Source: Pelagomonas calceolata
Taxonomy: Eukaryota > Sar > Pelagophyceae > Pelagomonadales > Pelagomonadaceae
NCBI GenBank assembly: GCA_918797485.1
Contig: CAKKNE010000004.1
Span: forward strand, 3,844,001 to 3,908,000
Length of the DNA stretch: 64,000 nt
Reading direction: 5' to 3'
Shown here: piece after piece, positions 44,116-52,799 of the stretch
Numbering within the stretch: the first letter of the stretch is position 1
Layout of the letters: the number at the start of each line of letters is the position of its first letter
Notes under the pieces: model-generated
The model's input: only the letters and a program-made list of their open reading frames with translations
Told to the model about the DNA's origin: nothing
Database searches by the model: none
Made by a program: the position numbers and the translations under genes

Positions 44116-44859
44116 ATGGGGAAGAAGAGTCGACGCGAGCGAGGAAGCAATAGAGAGTATTTAAGGAAAAAAGCAGATGAAAAAGTAGATGCCGTCGAGG
44201 AGGCCGATCCCGAATATAACAATCTAGAAAAGCTACCCAAAGGACTCGCGCAATTGGCTTTAAAATACCGCTTTGGCGGGGCACATCTACTCCGCGGAAA
44301 TTTGCGCAGCGTCAAAATTTGTAGCGGGTTAGTGGTCGGAATGCGCAAATCACGAAGCTACCAAAGGGGCGAACTGTTTGACGGAGATACGCAAATTTGG
44401 GCTGCACGGGACGCGATAGCGCTTAATGAATCGGATGGTGATGCCTTGGATGAGTACATAGGCGCGGTCGTCGGACTACAGTTTCCAAGGATGATTGGTA
44501 ACTGGGAAATTGGCGGTGGCCTCATTGGTGTGCTGAAATCCGTGGATTCCCAATACGCCCGCTTGAGCTTAAAGACCGTTGAGAGTTGGCCCCGCGTCCG
44601 ACCCCACTGGAAGCGGTTCCGGCGACGCCTTTGCGATTATTGTCCAGCGTGCGCCCACCTTACCGAGCCACGCTTCCTAGTTTGCAGCGGCTGCGGCAGG
44701 AAACGATACTGTTGCGAGGAGTGTCAGCGCGCGCAATGGCCTGCTCACCAGAATGATTGCCTTAAGTGGCAAAAGAAGCGCATATTACAGCAAAAGGTCG
44801 AAGCGTTCGAGCGATTCTCCATGGGGCAAGCGGACGCAGATGCGGACGCGCCTCGCTAG
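44116..44859 (+). CDS. MYND zinc-finger protein
   Basis: About 247 residues. A basic leader (MGKKSRRERGSNREYLRKK) is followed by a region with LPKGLAQLALKYRFGGAHLL and RSVKICSGLVVGM, not recognised. The C-terminal third is a MYND-type zinc finger: CDYCPAC, LVCSGCGRKRYCCEECQRAQ, then WPAHQNDC, with Cys and His spaced C-x2-C, C-x2-C, C-x3-C, H-x3-C. MYND fingers mediate protein contacts. ATG 44116 is second in frame after a weaker one at 44104. Codon use is more A/T-rich than neighbours. Pelagophytes carry large MYND families, and a second truncated one lies at the right end of this window. Confidence 0.75.
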   Translation: MGKKSRRERGSNREYLRKKADEKVDAVEEADPEYNNLEKLPKGLAQLALKYRFGGAHLLRGNLRSVKICSGLVVGMRKSRSYQRGELFDGDTQIWAARDAIALNESDGDALDEYIGAVVGLQFPRMIGNWEIGGGLIGVLKSVDSQYARLSLKTVESWPRVRPHWKRFRRRLCDYCPACAHLTEPRFLVCSGCGRKRYCCEECQRAQWPAHQNDCLKWQKKRILQQKVEAFERFSMGQADADADAPR

Positions 44860-44892
44860 TTTTGTAAGAATCGTTCATTAACAAAACACAAG

Positions 44893-46695
44893 TCAAAGAT
44901 ACCCCAACCCCGAAAGCACGGCCCGCCACGCGTCCGACCGCCCGACCGGCGGCCGCGCGGTCGCGGCCGTCAGGACCACGGACGGCGACGCCCCGCCGTA
45001 GACGCCCGCCGCGGCGGCTTTCAAGGATTCGACGGCGCGCGTCGACTCAGCCGGAGAGAGCTTGTCGCCCTTGGTCAGCACGAGCACGTGGGACGCGCGG
45101 CCCGACTTAATGGCTTCGGAGCCCGCGACTGTTTCCAACGTAGCCAAGTCCGCCTCCGGCAGCGTGGCATCCAAGCACCGCCGCGCGTCGACGAGCTGCA
45201 GCACGACCTTCAGCGGCTCGCGCACGTCCAAGTAGCGCAGGACCAGGCTCCGCCACGAATCCACTTTCCCGACGGCGCTACCCGCACTTTTCCCCTCCAA
45301 GGCCTGCGTCACGTTGTCCACCGCGAAGCCCGCGCCGGGCACGTCCACGAGCCTAAACCCCGCCGTCTGCGGCACGTCGACGTCGTAAAAGCAGAACCGC
45401 CGCGTGCGCCCGGGCACCGGGCTCGCGGGAGCTAACGCGCGCCGCCCCAGCAGCGCGTTCGCGAGCGACGACTTGCCCACATTCGACCTCCCTAACAGCA
45501 CGACCTCTGGTGCGGCGGGCGGCGGGAGGCGCTGCATCGAGTCCGCCGTCGGGCCTCTTTCCACATTTCGGACCAACGCGCGGTTCACGTGCTCGTGGTG
45601 GGCGGCGTCCTTCTCTTCCACAAAATCGTCTATCGCAAGCACCTCGCGGTAGCAGCCGAGGGCCGCGAGGTGGCGCAGGACCTCGTTCCGCGTATAAATA
45701 TCGCTATTTGCGCAAGCCGCGACGCAGGCCTCGACGACGTCCGACGGCGCGAAGCCGCCCTCCCTTAGAGCGTCGAGCACGCCGCTCGCTGTTGCAGAAG
45801 GGTACGGCGACGCTTCGATGGTCTGCGCGGTCGGCGCGGCGCGGCCCTTTTGTGCCCTGCGCGTGGGATACGTGAGTCGCGTCGATGGCGTAGAGACACT
45901 GATATAAAACCAGCCCGCCGCGAGCGCCGCGCCCGGCCCGCCGAACGCGCCGAAGACCTCGCCGTCGACCCATCTCAAATCAATTGGCGTCTGCCGGACC
46001 ACAGCGGAAGCCCGACTCGGATCCGCGTCGAAGAGCGCCCCAACGACGCGCGCCAACGCCTCCGCGGCGCCGGCCTCCGCGCAGACGGCCGCGACCGCCT
46101 CCTCGAGATCGACGCCGTCCTCGAGGCACGCCGCTTCTGCGGCTTCTGCGCGCTCGCGCGCCGCCATCAACTCCGCCTCGCGCGCCTCCGCCTCCCGCTC
46201 GACGAGCTCCGCGCCGGCCCGGACCAGGGCCTCATCTTTAAAAAGCGGGACGCCCTGCGCGCCCGAGTACTTGGCCTCGACGGCGCTGATTAATAACGGC
46301 TCGCGGCCCGCGTACTTATGCAGTAAGTCGTCCACATCCTTCACCTTGTCGGGGTTGTAGCGCTCGTAGAGCTGGATCAGTTGATCGCGGCACTGCGACG
46401 CAAAGTCCTCTTCGACTGGCTCAACCGGTGCCTCCGGCTTCTTGGGCTCTGCCTTGCGCCGCGGCTTCTTCTCGAGGAAGGCGGGCCGCTTGATCTGTTT
46501 GCGCGGCGCGTCGACGGCGGGCGCGTCGATTGCCACCGCGTCCTTCTTGCGCTCGCGGCGCCGGCCGCGGCGCGACCGGGATTCGTCGTCTTGTTGAGCT
46601 TGTAACGCTGGGCATTTCACGCGTATTGTTGTTTTGGGCGTGAAGGCGGCGGCTGCTTGCAGTGCGCCGCACAGCAGGATGGTTGTGAGTTGCAT
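44893..46695 (-). CDS. Plastid EngB/YihA-type GTPase with long N-terminal region, short introner intron
   Basis: Exons 45911..46695 and 44893..45856 (minus) give about 582 residues. The leader MQLTTILLCGALQAAAAFTP is a signal peptide with an AAAFTP step (plastid). A Lys/Arg-rich stretch and helical region follow (about 30-290; QLIQLYERYNPDKVKDVDDL). The C-terminal GTPase has EVVLLGRSNVGKSSLANALL (G1), PVPGRTRRFCFYDVD (G2 region), RLVDVPGAGFAV (G3) and HVLVLTKGDKLSP (G4). EngB acts in assembly of the large ribosomal subunit, here the plastid one. The 54-nt intron (45857..45910) is a multiple of three without a stop, so it could also be retained. It is divergent from the cyclophilin. Confidence 0.75.
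   Translation of the reverse strand: MQLTTILLCGALQAAAAFTPKTTIRVKCPALQAQQDDESRSRRGRRRERKKDAVAIDAPAVDAPRKQIKRPAFLEKKPRRKAEPKKPEAPVEPVEEDFASQCRDQLIQLYERYNPDKVKDVDDLLHKYAGREPLLISAVEAKYSGAQGVPLFKDEALVRAGAELVEREAEAREAELMAARERAEAAEAACLEDGVDLEEAVAAVCAEAGAAEALARVVGALFDADPSRASAVVRQTPIDLRWVDGEVFGAFGGPGAALAAGWFYISVSTPSTRLTYPTRRAQKGRAAPTAQTIEASPYPSATASGVLDALREGGFAPSDVVEACVAACANSDIYTRNEVLRHLAALGCYREVLAIDDFVEEKDAAHHEHVNRALVRNVERGPTADSMQRLPPPAAPEVVLLGRSNVGKSSLANALLGRRALAPASPVPGRTRRFCFYDVDVPQTAGFRLVDVPGAGFAVDNVTQALEGKSAGSAVGKVDSWRSLVLRYLDVREPLKVVLQLVDARRCLDATLPEADLATLETVAGSEAIKSGRASHVLVLTKGDKLSPAESTRAVESLKAAAAGVYGGASPSVVLTAATARPPVGRSDAWRAVLSGLGYL
45857..45910 (-). mobile_element. Very short introner-derived intron (54 nt)
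   Basis: On the minus strand it runs from GTTTTATATCAG to CCCACGCGCAG and contains TACGCCATCGACGCGACTCA. The TSD is no longer clear. The junction is TG|G, as in the two aquaporin introns. If not spliced, the frame stays open and adds 18 residues. Confidence 0.55.
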
Positions 46696-46841
46696 GAAAG
46701 TGCTCTTTGTGTGCGCTTGCTGGCACAGGTCGCCAGTTGTGGCGCGGTGTGTAGGCGATCAATTATACACAGCGAAGCCCTCAGACAGCCGTTTAGAGGC
46801 TGATGCGATGAGCACTGCAACCAAGTCAAAAACGCGAGTTA

Positions 46842-46863
46842 ACTAGCGTACTGACACACTAGT
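46842..46863 (-). promoter_or_regulatory. Near-palindromic promoter motif, copy 11
   Basis: On the minus strand reads ACTAGTGTGTCAG then TACGCTAGT. It lies in the 332-bp divergent gap between EngB and the cyclophilin. No other feature is seen in the gap. Confidence 0.55.
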
Positions 46864-47027
46864 AATCACACAACTTTGTGGAAATCCGCCACATAACGCG
46901 CCCGTGGTGCCTCAAAATAGGCTCGGTCGCTGCCTTCAGCACCCCTTCTCCATCACACCTCCCGTCCGTGCCGTGCGCGCGCGCGAGAGACAGCATAAGC
47001 ACAGCAGCAGAGAGGTGGCCGGGCAGC

Positions 47028-48269
47028 ATGGAGCTCTCCTCGGCCGACCAGATCGAGCAGGAGTTCGCCGACGAGCTCCAGAGCATGTCGCTGCAGGAGA
47101 AGAAGGAGGCTGCCCTCAGCAAGCCCAGCCTCGCGCGTGGCTTCTCGGAAATTGATCCGAACAACGAGGCGGCGGCCCGCGGCACCTCCGCACAAAAGCA
47201 GGGCTCCTTCAGCGCGCGGCAGCTGCCCGACGAGCCGTCGTACCGCGTCGCGCTCCAGTCGCGCTACGGGTCCGTGGCACCCCCGCTCGCGCGGACCTTC
47301 ACGGAGCGCGACCCGTCGTCGCCCGGTTCTCCCCCGCCCCCGAAGGCGGCGCCGGCGCCGAAGCGGACCTTCACGGAGCCCGAGCGGCCCTTCCCGCCGA
47401 CGGAGCCAGCCAATAAGGAGGCGCTCCTCAAGGCCGCGCGCGATGCTATTGAGGTGGAGGCGGCCGAGAAGAAGGCCCCAGCTGCGAAACCGGCCCCGAA
47501 GCCGGCGCCGAAGAAGGCGGCCCCACAGAAGAAGAAGCTCACAGCCCGCGAGCGGACACAAAAGCGCATGTCCAAGGGCAAGCGCGTGACCCAAAAACTC
47601 AAGCGCCGCTCGAAGCAACTCTTCCAGGTGTCCATGTGGATGCTGCTGGTCGCGGCGTTCGTCGCGGGCTTCCTCTACATTCGACGAAGGTGGGCCGAGA
47701 CGCCGTCGATCATACCGCTCGAGGACGTCTTCGGGGCGCCCTTCAACAAACATGTGGAAATGGAGGTGACCATCGACGATAAACAAGCGGGGAGCCTGCG
47801 CTTCGAGCTTTTGGACCAGGTGGCGACGGAGACGGCCCAGGCATTTTCCGACAGATGTAAGGGAGGCGCGCACGACGGCAACGAGTTTTATCGGATCGTG
47901 CCGGGCTTCGTCATGCAAGGCGGCGACGACTCCGAGGACCGCGAGGACCTCACGGTCAAGCCTTTCAAGCGGGGCCTCCTGAGGCACGACCGGCGCGGTC
48001 TATTGGTCATGGTAAGGGCAGGCCCGTACCAGATGACGTCGCAGTTCTTCGTCACCCTAAAAGACGCGCCGATGCTCGACGGGCGCCACGTGGTCTTTGG
48101 GGCACTCGCGGCCGGCGCAGACGTTCTTGAAAGAATCGAGACCCAAGGAAACGCCGAGGGCGCGCCGTTGAAACCGGTGCGGATCGCGTCGTGCCGCGTC
48201 GTCGAGAGCGCGGGCGGGACATCTCCGTTATTCCCGGCGGCGGAGAACTACGGGCGGGTGGAGCTCTAA
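47028..48269 (+). CDS. Membrane-anchored cyclophilin-type peptidyl-prolyl isomerase
   Basis: About 413 residues. The N-terminal 180 residues are disordered, with repeated [RT]-F-[ST]-E motifs (RGFSEIDP, RTFTERDP, RTFTEPER), then a Lys/Arg-rich stretch and one TM (MWMLLVAAFVAGFLYI). The C-terminal cyclophilin domain has EFYRIVPGFVMQGGD (with the catalytic Arg), TSQFFVTLKDAPMLDGRHVVFG, and HDGNEFYR. The usual Trp is His here, which can weaken cyclosporin binding. It is type II, facing the ER lumen or outside. ATG 47028 is chosen because a longer frame upstream codes Arg/Ser-rich leader. It ends 10 bp before the stop of the convergent PH gene. Confidence 0.8.
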   Translation: MELSSADQIEQEFADELQSMSLQEKKEAALSKPSLARGFSEIDPNNEAAARGTSAQKQGSFSARQLPDEPSYRVALQSRYGSVAPPLARTFTERDPSSPGSPPPPKAAPAPKRTFTEPERPFPPTEPANKEALLKAARDAIEVEAAEKKAPAAKPAPKPAPKKAAPQKKKLTARERTQKRMSKGKRVTQKLKRRSKQLFQVSMWMLLVAAFVAGFLYIRRRWAETPSIIPLEDVFGAPFNKHVEMEVTIDDKQAGSLRFELLDQVATETAQAFSDRCKGGAHDGNEFYRIVPGFVMQGGDDSEDREDLTVKPFKRGLLRHDRRGLLVMVRAGPYQMTSQFFVTLKDAPMLDGRHVVFGALAAGADVLERIETQGNAEGAPLKPVRIASCRVVESAGGTSPLFPAAENYGRVEL

Positions 48270-48279
48270 ACACACTTGA

Positions 48280-49295
48280 TTACTCCATGTCGTGGTCGAT
48301 CGAAGGTATCCTTCCTGGCCTAATCCGGGGCGGCGTCCGCGGCCGACCGAGGGGGTCCACTCCTCGGCTCGATGGCGTGGAGGTCGACGCCGCCTTCGAG
48401 GGACTCGTCGTCACCGGCGGCCCGAACTTCACGAGCAGAGAGAAGCCGTCGTGGCACAGCTCCCGCACTTCGTTGTCGGGGAGCTCTAGGTCCACAGAGC
48501 GGTCTTTGGAAATCAGCGACAAGCAGCGATCCTCCGCTACGTTGGACGGTCTCGGGCGTCCGGCGAAGGTCCGTCGCACCTCCGTCACTTCCGCGACTTT
48601 AACCCCTCCTCGCTCGGACAACCGGAACGACGGCCGCACTGCCGTCCACACCTGTGTAGAAATCAACAGTGTCGCGTCGATGGCATGGAGGTCGACGAAC
48701 GCGCCGTAAATTTGATTTCCACACAGGTCCATACGATCATGTCCCCGTCCAGGCGCACCAACCGATCCTTCGGACCGCCGCGCCGCCCGTGCTTGCGCAT
48801 CTTGAAGCCGTCCGCGAGCATCACCAAAAACTCGTCGAGGAACCGGCGCTCGGCGCTCCGCACGTTCACGACCGGCGACGGCGGCCGTCGTCGCATTGGC
48901 GTGCCTCGGCCGCGCGGGTCGGACGGCGACCGCACCGTGGCGGCGACGAGGAAGGTGCGCGGCGCCGGCGTCGGCGACGGCGGCGACGCGTTGGGGCCGC
49001 TCGCCACAGGCGTGGGGCTGCTCCTCGCAGGGAGGTTGTCGGAACTCGCCCAGGCGGCCGCGGCGGGCGACGGCGCGCGGGCTTCGATTGGCCACGGACC
49101 CTGGCGCTGCGGCGAGCTCGGCGGCGGCTCCGGCCAGTCGTACCCGCGAGAAATGGATGGCTCGTCCGAGGTTGTTGGACCCGTGATGTACGCAAGCGCC
49201 GCCGAGAGCTGATTGCTGGCTGATGAGGATGCCTGCTCCTCGCTTGGCTCCGCCTCAGCGCTGCCCAAGCCAAGACCGCAGAGCAAGGACTCCAT
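48280..49295 (-). CDS. PH-domain protein with a small introner intron
   Basis: Exons 48735..49295 and 48280..48651 (minus) give about 310 residues. The N-terminal 150 residues are Ser/Pro-rich and disordered. The PH domain begins near residue 150 and reads RRFLDEFLVMLADGFKMRKH, KDRLVRLDGDMIVWTAVRPS, RLSERGGVKVAEVTEVR and CLSLISKDRSVDLELPD, like the PLC/plant PH type with the final Trp replaced. The intron splits the D-G-D-M-I-V-W-T strand and its removal keeps the frame. The C-terminus contains a run (AASTSTPSSRGVDPLG) coded by an introner-like core. Role likely membrane phosphoinositide binding. The ATG at 49295 (MESLLCGLGLG) is the first true ATG. Confidence 0.7.
48358..48388. repeat. Introner-core-like sequence within coding DNA
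   Basis: On the minus strand GGCGTCGACCTCCACGCCAT then CGAG matches the internal part of the introner 48652..48726 (TTCGTCGACCTCCATGCCAT then CGACG). It lies in the last 110 nt of the PH gene's coding frame, so a fragment of an element may now code for protein. Confidence 0.4.
48652..48734 (-). mobile_element. Miniature introner (75-bp element) in the PH gene
   Basis: The element 48652..48726 has ends CTGTGTAGAAATCAAC and TTTGATTTCCACACAG (plus strand). The flanks are GTCCACAC (48644..48651) and GTCCATAC (48727..48734), an 8-bp TSD with one mismatch. On the gene strand the donor GT comes from the TSD (GTATGGAC) and the acceptor AG from the element. Removal gives DGDMI-VWTAVRP, in frame. Confidence 0.85.
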
Positions 49296-49696
49296 TGTTG
49301 ACTGTCGCTGCCCCGTCGACGCGGGCAGCCGATTCTGGTAGCCCTTTGGCACTGCAAATTGGCAGCCAGTTGGTCTCGGTGCCTCATGTCAAACTTCGCC
49401 GCGGAGGCGGCGCACGAAGCCTGCGTGAGCCTCTGTATGAGTCACTGGAGTGGTGAAGGAGGGCAGGAGATGTCCAGGGACGTTTCGACAGACGCAAAAC
49501 CCGCCACTCCAAAAACGCGCCGTTCGACCGCGCGACGCTCCGTACGCGCAGCGCCGACCATCAGAGAGGTTCTCACGCCGTCTGTACGGCAGAAATAGAC
49601 CGCGCACTCGCCTCGCTGCGACTGGCCCGGCTCCAAACGGTGCCGGACACGCTGTGAACAGATTAGCGCTTAGCGTCTGTTACAAGCTCGTACACC
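49296..49696. other. Divergent intergenic gap with a weak motif match
   Basis: The gap separates the PH gene and CAP-G. Near 49668..49690 the sequence GCTTAGCGTCTGTTACAAGC weakly resembles the near-palindromic motif. No gene is seen. Confidence 0.35.
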
Positions 49697-52600
49697 ATGG
49701 GAAAAGGCGCGGGAAAAGGCGCCTACGGCGCCGCAGTGGCGCAGGCGGACGAGGAACTACGTGGGATCATGTGCGGCGCGCAGCGTTCGAAGCACACGCA
49801 CGAGCGCGGCGTCGAGAAGTGCCTCGCGCTCATCAAGACGACGCCCGAGGTCTTCGCGGATAACGCGACGGAGGGTGGCTTCTTTGAGTGCGTCACGCGC
49901 GTACTAGTGGCCAAGAAGCGCGACGGTGGAGTGGAAAGGTGCCTCGCCTTCGTCGCGCGCGTCTGCTCGGGCGCGGTTTTGGCGGGAGACGACCAGCAGG
50001 GCGACGTCGCGCGGCGGTCGCTCCTCTGGCTCGCCAAGGCCTGCGGCGCGGCCGACAAGACGGCAAGAGGGCGCGCTTTGGAGGTCATCGCGCTCGTGCT
50101 CGAGCGGTTGATCGGCGAGGACGGCGCCGAGGTCGACGAGCAGGTCTGGACGGCGTTGAGTGACGCCGTCGTGCCGCGCGTCCACGACAAGGTCGCGGGC
50201 GTCCGAAGGGCCGCCTGTCTTGCGTTGAGACGGCTCCAGGAGGACAACCAGCCCGCGACGCACGCTTTGGGGCGAGCTCTAGCGAGAGACTCGTCGGCTG
50301 AGGTACGAGCCGCGGCAGCTAGAGCTTTAGATCCTTCGAAGAAGACCGTCGGACTATTATTAGACCGGTGCCGCGACGTCAACGCGACCGTGAGAAAAGC
50401 GGCCTTCGACGCTCTCAGACTGAAAGTTGGTTTACGAGGCGTCCCGAGAGACAGACGAGCGCCGGTGTTGGCGCGCGGTTTGCGCGACCGCGACGCGGCG
50501 GTGAGAGCATCGGCGACGATGACTTTAGCCAGGTGGTTCGTCTCCCCGAAAGTGGGCGCGGACGCGACGAAATTACTTGAACTCTTGGACGTGGAATCGC
50601 AGGCGTCGCACGCGGCGTTAGCTTTGCGCGCTCTCCATGCGGCGGCCTGCGCGTTGGCGAACGACGATCGCCGGGAAGCGACGCCGGCGTGGCTGAGGGG
50701 CGAGGCGGAACCGGAGACCTGTGCGGAAACGAGACGACGGGATGCGTTTGATGCGTCGTTCTATTATGATGCTGTTGATGAAGATGGGCAGAATAGCTAC
50801 GTGGTCGCTCTGGAGAGTGCCCTGGAGGTGGCTGACAGAGAAGATACGTTACTCCTCCAGAAGAAGGAAGGTGCCGAGTTCAAGAAGCGGGACCCGGCTT
50901 CATTACGATTGAGGAATGCCTTACTCCCCTCGAATGACGAGGAGAGCTGTTTACCGGAGAACGCTTCGACTTTAACGCCGGCGGCGGCGCTGTGGCTGCG
51001 GTGCCGAGTTTTATTAGAATTAGAACCGTCGGCGGCTCGATTGACGCCGTCCAATCTCGAAGACGCCCTGGCCAAGTTCTCGGATGGTGATGATTTGGCG
51101 AGGCTGTGTTCCACGGCCGGCGAACAAGCTGCTCAGGAGGAAATGAAACATAGAGAAAACGACGGCGAGTCCGAGAATTCAGACGACGACGAAGATTTAT
51201 CGTTTGCGAGGACCTTCGTCGCGGCGCAAGTGTTAGATTGCGCGCGGTTGCTCGTGGACCACAAGGCTATTGACGAAGCTGGGAAGGTGAGGGTCGCGGA
51301 CGCGATCGATGGGGACTTCGTGCGGACGCAGAAACCTTTGGCGGAGTGCCTCGCGGCGCCGGCGGCGAGGTGCTTGGCTGTGGCGCGGGGCCTGGGTGCT
51401 GGTTTTACGGAGGACGGCGCGTCGCTGCACGCGGCGGTCGAGAGCGCTCTGAACCGCGGCGAGACGCGACGAGCTTTAGCTGTGGCTGCCCAATTATTGG
51501 CCGAACCTAGATGCTTCGCACCACCTAGATCTGCAGCGCAGGACCGTTTCCTGGAGGAGATCTGCGACGGCGACGACGCGCTCGTGCCGCGGTGCTCGAT
51601 CTCGCCGGACGCTGATGATAGAGAATTAGCTGTCTTAGCTCTAGGAAGAAGGATGCTTTTAGGTGATGCGAACGACTCGAAGCGCATCGCGCCGCACCTC
51701 TGGCGCTTCGCGCTCAACAGTCGTGAGGGTTTAGATGTGCGGGGGCGCGCCGTCTGCGCGCTGGGCGACGCGGCGTTAGCTTTTGGGTGTGCGAAGTGCG
51801 CGCCGGACGAATCAGACTTCGCTACTTCTCTAGCCAAGTTGTTAGATGAAGGTACGGCCGCTCCTTTACGGGCGGTCGCCGCAGAGGGCGCCGCGAAGTT
51901 ACTCTTAGCTGGGAGGCCGTTGTCTGTCGACGACGCCGAGACCCAGGAAGCCCGAGTTGGTGCGTCCCTATTAAGAGCGTTCCTCGCCTGCGAGAATGAT
52001 AATGACGAGGACGACGACGACGACGACATGGCGGCGGCGCTGGGTGGCAAGCGGCGCCTCCAGCAAGTGTTATCGGTATTCTTCCCGACGTTAGCTTCGA
52101 CAAGGCCTGTGAGTGTCTCTCGATCCATCGAAACGGCTCTAGACGACGCGTCGACGCCGCAGCAGGCGGCCTCGTACGTCGCGTCGTTGCCCGGCCAACA
52201 GTTCGCGGCGCCCTACGCGCTTTGTGCTTCCGCATTGGCGGGCACGTCCCTTAGGAGAGGAGAGGCCCTGACGACGATGCGCGCGCCCGACGACCAGGGC
52301 GAGGCGGCTTTATTGAGTGTCGTCGCGGCCGGCGTCGCGCGCGCCGCGGCCGAGGCCGGCGAGGCCGTGGCGGCCAAGGCCGCGACGAAGTTCGCGGCGG
52401 CGTGTTCCTCAGTGGCGAAGGGCACCGAGGCGGACGCGTCCAAGGACGCCAAGAACTTGTTGGTGTCTCCGTTCGTCGCCGACGCCGAGGAAGCGCCCTT
52501 GCCGCCGCCGCCGCCTAAAGCGGGCCCGAAGATCATCGCGCCGAAGGCGGCCTTCGACGGTACCGATAGCGAGCCCGGGACGGCCAAGGAGGCTCCAGTT

Positions 52601-52759
52601 GTTGAGGCCGCCGAGGCGCCGAAGCTATCCCTCGCCGAGGTGAACAAGTTCACGGTGCCCAAGCTGAAGGCCGCGCTGAAAGAAAGGGGCCTGCCCGTGA
52701 CGGGTCTCAAGGCCGTCCTCAAGGCGCGGCTGCTCGAGGCGCTCGGCTACGACGCCTGA
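49697..52759 (+). CDS. Condensin subunit CAP-G (HEAT) with C-terminal SAP domain
   Basis: About 1020 residues and no intron. HEAT repeats run through the first 330 residues (VVPRVHDKVAGVRRAACLAL, ALARDSSAEVRAAAARALDP, RDVNATVRKAAFDALRLKV, LRDRDAAVRASATMTLARWF), the hallmark of CAP-G, the condensin HEAT subunit that compacts mitotic chromosomes. The middle is acidic (ESENSDDDEDLSFAR and a DDDDDDD run coded by a GAC repeat near 52010). A second helical-repeat block with AVAAEGAAKLLLAG follows. The C-terminal 40 residues (LAEVNKFTVPKLKAALKERG then LKAVLKARLLEAL) form a SAP DNA-binding motif, not expected in CAP-G. ATG in a strong context (CACCATGGG). It could instead be another nuclear HEAT protein. 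Confidence 0.65.
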   Translation: MGKGAGKGAYGAAVAQADEELRGIMCGAQRSKHTHERGVEKCLALIKTTPEVFADNATEGGFFECVTRVLVAKKRDGGVERCLAFVARVCSGAVLAGDDQQGDVARRSLLWLAKACGAADKTARGRALEVIALVLERLIGEDGAEVDEQVWTALSDAVVPRVHDKVAGVRRAACLALRRLQEDNQPATHALGRALARDSSAEVRAAAARALDPSKKTVGLLLDRCRDVNATVRKAAFDALRLKVGLRGVPRDRRAPVLARGLRDRDAAVRASATMTLARWFVSPKVGADATKLLELLDVESQASHAALALRALHAAACALANDDRREATPAWLRGEAEPETCAETRRRDAFDASFYYDAVDEDGQNSYVVALESALEVADREDTLLLQKKEGAEFKKRDPASLRLRNALLPSNDEESCLPENASTLTPAAALWLRCRVLLELEPSAARLTPSNLEDALAKFSDGDDLARLCSTAGEQAAQEEMKHRENDGESENSDDDEDLSFARTFVAAQVLDCARLLVDHKAIDEAGKVRVADAIDGDFVRTQKPLAECLAAPAARCLAVARGLGAGFTEDGASLHAAVESALNRGETRRALAVAAQLLAEPRCFAPPRSAAQDRFLEEICDGDDALVPRCSISPDADDRELAVLALGRRMLLGDANDSKRIAPHLWRFALNSREGLDVRGRAVCALGDAALAFGCAKCAPDESDFATSLAKLLDEGTAAPLRAVAAEGAAKLLLAGRPLSVDDAETQEARVGASLLRAFLACENDNDEDDDDDDMAAALGGKRRLQQVLSVFFPTLASTRPVSVSRSIETALDDASTPQQAASYVASLPGQQFAAPYALCASALAGTSLRRGEALTTMRAPDDQGEAALLSVVAAGVARAAAEAGEAVAAKAATKFAAACSSVAKGTEADASKDAKNLLVSPFVADAEEAPLPPPPPKAGPKIIAPKAAFDGTDSEPGTAKEAPVVEAAEAPKLSLAEVNKFTVPKLKAALKERGLPVTGLKAVLKARLLEALGYDA

Positions 52760-52799
52760 TCCTTCCCCATTCCCTCCCCCCGACGTAACAAACACACTC

